Shown here: positions 60,501-64,000 of the stretch, piece by piece | Layout of the letters: each line of letters opens with the position of its first letter | How positions within the stretch are numbered: the stretch's first letter is position 1 | Assembly: GCF_029227915.1 (NCBI RefSeq) | Contig: NC_079876.1 | Location: 19,592,001-19,656,000, forward strand | Source of the DNA: Hydractinia symbiolongicarpus | Taxonomy: Eukaryota > Cnidaria > Hydrozoa > Anthoathecata > Hydractiniidae | Length of the DNA stretch: 64,000 nt | Direction: 5' to 3' | The notes under the pieces: generated by a model | Databases searched by the model: none | Seen by the model: the letters and a program-made list of their open reading frames with translations, nothing else | What the model was told of the DNA's origin: nothing | Made by a program: the position numbers and the translations under genes

Positions 60501-63500
60501 GTTTAATTTCCTGTGCCCGCCCCTGAATACTTGTTGCTCTGTCTATTCAATTGCTTTTAGAGCATGGCTAAATGTTTAAAATCACAGATATGGACCTCCT
60601 GAATATTTTAATGCAGATGAGAAAAACATTTCTGTACAGAAATTTTCTTGACGTCCATTTACCTTTATGTTACGTAATTAGATACGTATTTCTCTGCAGG
60701 CGCTTGTCAAATTTTGCAACCTGGTCACGTTAACAAACAAGGATGATCAGAAACTTCGTTCCGCAGTTGAAATCGGGATGCTTGGTGCCTTAGTCATAGG
60801 ACGCTGGCTATTACCTAGAGGAGAAATAACACGTGATCAACTTTCTGCATTGCTACTGGCTTACATAAGCAATGGTGCTGATGTGATTGGTTAGTTTTTT
60901 GAAAATTAAATTATGTAAAGAAAACTTTTTTGTGGATTATTAGTATTTATTTAATTAGATAACGTCTTTCTTTTTCATCTGTCTGTACGTTTTAAAGTTA
61001 AAACAAAAGATGAATGCAGTAATTACTGCAGCGTTTTTATTCTAGAATTTCTTAACACGTGGAACGATTTTCCTGTCTTGCGGACCAAAGAAGTCACGAT
61101 AACTGTGTTAGTTATTTATTCGTGGAGTTTGCTTCAGTTTGCTGTCGTGACAACAAAAACAACAGACGAATACGAAGCCGAAGCAGATGAAGATGAAATT
61201 GAAGAAGCTCCCACTACCATATTTGATCTTAATCACAACGAACCTGAGGCAATCCCAGAGGTTAGATATGCTAACTTTCTAGTCCTTTAAACATCTTAGT
61301 GAGTAAACGAAAAAAAAATTGAGGCGATAAGTTAAAAAAACAATTGAATATTTTGTAACATAAGCATTTTCCCGCCAATTTATGAAGTTGACACAAAGCA
61401 TCATATCGAGAATTCTCCGAAGCCAGCAAGCTTAACCCTATTCGGTCCGGGGTTTTTCGAACATACTATGACCGGGGGGGGCGGATTCCGCCCCCCCCTC
61501 AATAACTTTTTATAGGATTGTTCAAATTGAATCAAACTTGACACACTTATAGTACGTCATAAAAGGAACAAAATGGCGGCAATAAATTTTTGCTTGCGTC
61601 AGCACATTTTCTGTGACGTCATCGGAAGCTTGAAAATTGTTAAAAATGCCACTATCTGCTTAAAATATAATTACTTTTGCTCTAGAGCGAATTTTTACAT
61701 TCTGTTTTAAGTTTCTGAAAGCTAAATAAAATTTTTTTAACATATCTTCCGGTTTTTACATGGATCGAATAAAAAATTGCCAAAAATTGCCCGAAAATCC
61801 GTTTTTTTCCGATTTTGCGGGTAAAATCCGAAAAAATCGGGAAATCGGATTAGTCACGTGTCAAAATTATTCGAAATGGTTCTTCTTGATGAAACAAAGT
61901 TGTGTTGCAAGTTTCAAGTTCTAAGGATAATCCTAACAGGAGTTATTATATTTTCCCCATTATAAGGATTTCATAGAGATTTTAGGGGTAGTTTTGAGTA
62001 ATGGCTAATATCAAAGCCTCTGAAAGGTGTGGGACCTAAAAATTTAGCATGCAGGTGTCTAATAGATAAATGTTGAAACTCAGTAAGTATCATAGCCATA
62101 TAAGAAAGCAATCAGGAGTTATTAAAAAAAAACCGTCAGGGGGGGCGGAATCCGCCCCCCCCCGGACCGAATAGGGTTAAGAAGTGGTAGAGGTAGTAAT
62201 ACATATGTTAGGTAAGCAAGATTTTACACGGTGAGTCGCACGTCTGCTCCTCGAGTAATTTACGCCAAGGCTCACAAAAGCTCTGAAATTTGCTGAAATG
62301 ACTGAATTGACGTCAGCAACCATTAGCACATATTAAGAGTTTGGATCTAACGAAATAACGTAACATGCTACGTGCTAAGTTTGCTGTGAGCTTTACAATT
62401 TTAATACGCGTCAACTTAGTAAATATCCTATATAATTTCTTGTGACATCTGCCACCTTGTCTCTCTATATTTCGCGGGAAATTGTATCTATTCTATGCGC
62501 CTACAAAACTACTAGCACTTTTTATAATTGACGCATGATGCTCAGTGATTTTGCCACGTTATCTTATGTCAATTTTTTTACTGCGTTAAACACAATGGTC
62601 CAAGAATTGACCTGCAAATAACCACTAAAAAATAAACCAATATCCTCAAATAAATTAAAACAAAAGAACAGATATGTAATGAAAAAGAACGTTTTAAGAA
62701 AATATTATATGATGATCAGTTGTGACCTGACGTGATATTTTTTTTTTTTTTGCGTTGGGAACAGTGTTCAAGTGCAACTCATATGCAGAGACAAAATATT
62801 TAAACTACAGACCGGAACGATTAAAGAAATCAAGAAAAGATCAACGCTAAAATTTTTAAAACGTGTTTTAAACAGAGAAAATCGTAGTTAGGACCAAACA
62901 ATCCAAATGCAGTGTCTGTTTTGTATTTTTAAAATTCCATACGTAAGGGTAAACAGCAAATTTGATCAATGTGGTTTTCCTTTTTTTGCCTGCTTTTCTT
63001 GTGAGAATGCACAAAGGAACTTTGTAAACATCCACAAACTATCTATATGCGGTTTTTCTTGTCGTTTTTCTTGTCGTATAATTTTAAATCCACTCCATTT
63101 AGCTAACGAAACCGAAACCTACAAGAAAGAAGCAGAACTATGATCCAACCATACCTCGATATGTTCAGAAACTTATGAGAAATAAACCTAAACAAATAGT
63201 TGGTAAAAGAAGTCGATTCAACCCGCAATTGAGGTCAAGAACATCCTCCCTAAAAAGTCGGTCATACACGAATGATAGCTTGAAAATGAAACCGAAATTT
63301 CGAAAAAGAAAATCATTTCGCATGCGAGCAGCTACCAACGCTTCAGCTAAAAGTAACTCATCTCAAGTGAAATCAGGTAAGGACAAAAAAATTCGTTTTG
63401 ATGAAGAGGCATCGGTCTCTCACGAACCAACAGCTCAATACCTCCAAAGTCTCGCAAAATATGAAAGATGGGAGGAATTCGCGGAGTCGCTACGACAAGC

Positions 63501-63852
63501 TCAAGAGCGCGGATTCTCCACCCCTCTTGAAGACAGCACAGAAGAGATCACTAAAGAGGGAGAGAACAACGGTTTTTTTAACAAGTTATGCTTGAGATTC
63601 AACCAGGACGTATTTCAAACAGTCATCCTAATGCTGAGTTTAGAGCTACCGTACTTGGTGGCGAGAATTTGTTTCACAATCGTATACGACGTTTCAAGCA
63701 TCACTATGGTGTTTTACACGACGAAGAATGTTATCATGATCATATTCCTGGTGTACCGCTTATGGGTGATATTCTCTGGTAAGACAGAAGCTGATGAACT
63801 AGCGGCTGATAACGAATATTCCGAAGAGCAAGACGTGATGACTTTGAAATAA
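57582..63852 (+). CDS. TMEM26: TMEM26-like multipass membrane protein, five exons, 503 aa
   Basis: Exons are 57582-57799, 58252-58390, 60700-60889, 61046-61260 and 63103-63852. All have GT-AG borders and matching phases, giving 1512 nt including the stop. Exon 1 (residues 1-72) has two hydrophobic segments (about 9-25 and 45-65). Exon 2 holds FFWPTGFFYLTIMIPITCIL. Exon 3 holds GRWLLPRGEITRDQLS, the signature I know from TMEM26, followed by LLLAYISNGADVIEFL across the next junction. Exon 4 holds VLVIYSWSLLQFAVV and an acidic EAEADEDEIEE loop. Exon 5 starts with a long Lys/Arg-rich region (residues about 255-320) and ends in two membrane segments (LSLELPYLVARICFTIVYDV and TTKNVIMIIFLVYRLWVIF). 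Human TMEM26 is about 370 residues, so the basic insert is extra. The function of the family is poorly known. The stop codon overlaps an AATAAA at 63848. Confidence 0.85.
58877..60525. mobile_element. Possible hAT-type element in TMEM26 intron 2
   Basis: The left end CAGTGGCGGATTTAGGG and the right end (reverse complement) CAGGGGCGGGCACAGG share the CAGNGGCGG tip of hAT elements. The flanks share AATAC (58872-58876, 60526-60530), shorter than the usual 8-bp duplication. No transposase is seen. Confidence 0.4.
61432..62180. mobile_element. TTAA-flanked MITE (piggyBac-type) in TMEM26 intron 4
   Basis: Its perfect inverted ends are TTAACCCTATTCGGTCCGGGG and the reverse complement at 62160-62180. 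The target site TTAA and tip CCCT fit piggyBac-derived MITEs. Both ends also carry a subterminal palindrome GGGGGGGCGGATTCCGCCCCCCC. The interior has no gene. Confidence 0.85.
62190..63100. other. Remainder of TMEM26 intron 4
   Basis: AT-rich intronic DNA with no other element seen. The frame at 62907 is an intron artefact that overlaps the exon-5 acceptor. Confidence 0.5.
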
Positions 63853-64000
63853 ACAAGAATATGTTTGTTGGACGTTTGCATTATGGTAATTGCTTAAGAT
63901 ATTTGCAGTGTATAAGTTTTGCACTTGTTTGAACGACACAATTCCTTAACAAGAAAACAAGAACGAATGTTATAATAATAACAACAGTGATGTATTATAC

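Noticed and set aside
62907-63143. Cys/Phe-rich frame before TMEM26 exon 5
   Set aside because: It lies in the intron and crosses the acceptor out of frame with the exon-5 reading.

Overview
The window is AT-rich nuclear DNA from a metazoan, most probably a cnidarian and perhaps a hydrozoan. This is inferred from the spliced genes with GT-AG introns and from the mix of mobile elements: protein-primed DNA polymerase (Polinton/Maverick) remnants, a tyrosine-recombinase retrotransposon, P/THAP-like transposase, Helitrons, Penelope-like GIY-YIG, KRBA2-type integrase, and a TMEM26 gene. No prokaryotic features are present.

Two genes can be assembled exon by exon with matching intron phases. The first (50226-53076, +) encodes a 324-residue secreted protein with six calcium-loop repeats of VCBS/FG-GAP type, each carrying two cysteines. 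The second (57582-63852, +) encodes a 503-residue TMEM26-like multipass membrane protein in five exons; its introns hold a TTAA-flanked (piggyBac-type) MITE and a possible hAT-type element. Partial or decaying host-like genes are a MIEAP C-terminal exon (9276-9551), a SET-domain plus DBF4-type zinc-finger gene broken by frameshifts (about 20.1-25.9 kb), and an uncharacterised minus-strand fragment near 28.7-29.1 kb.

The rest is a mobile-element graveyard. 1.2-5.7 kb: degraded Polinton-like polymerase split cleanly by a tandem pair of minus-strand non-autonomous Helitrons. 11.1-15.8 kb: a LINE (AP endonuclease plus reverse transcriptase) ending in (AAT)n and split by a CCGG-flanked TIR element that contains a (TA)n tract of about 335 bp. 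17.7-18.1 kb: Penelope-like GIY-YIG fragment followed by a hammerhead-like motif. 19.3-20.0 kb: another Helitron. 27.5-28.4 kb: satellite of about 146 bp with a near-perfect hairpin. 34.3-39.2 kb: (AAT)n, inverted Helitron-like ends, a PIF1/Helitron helicase fragment and two more Helitrons. 39.7-46.7 kb: THAP/P-like transposase remains and a nearly intact DIRS/Ngaro-like element, together bracketed by 28-bp inverted repeats. 55.5-56.0 kb: a spliced KRBA2-type integrase fragment on the minus strand.

The strongest leads are the two-cysteine VCBS protein, the SET/DBF4-finger gene, the DIRS-in-THAP composite, the Helitron insertions whose ends are fixed to the base by the interrupted gene, the hammerhead-like motif, and two arrays of a 15-nt motif with variable spacers. 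All family names come from reading motifs by eye; no database search was possible.
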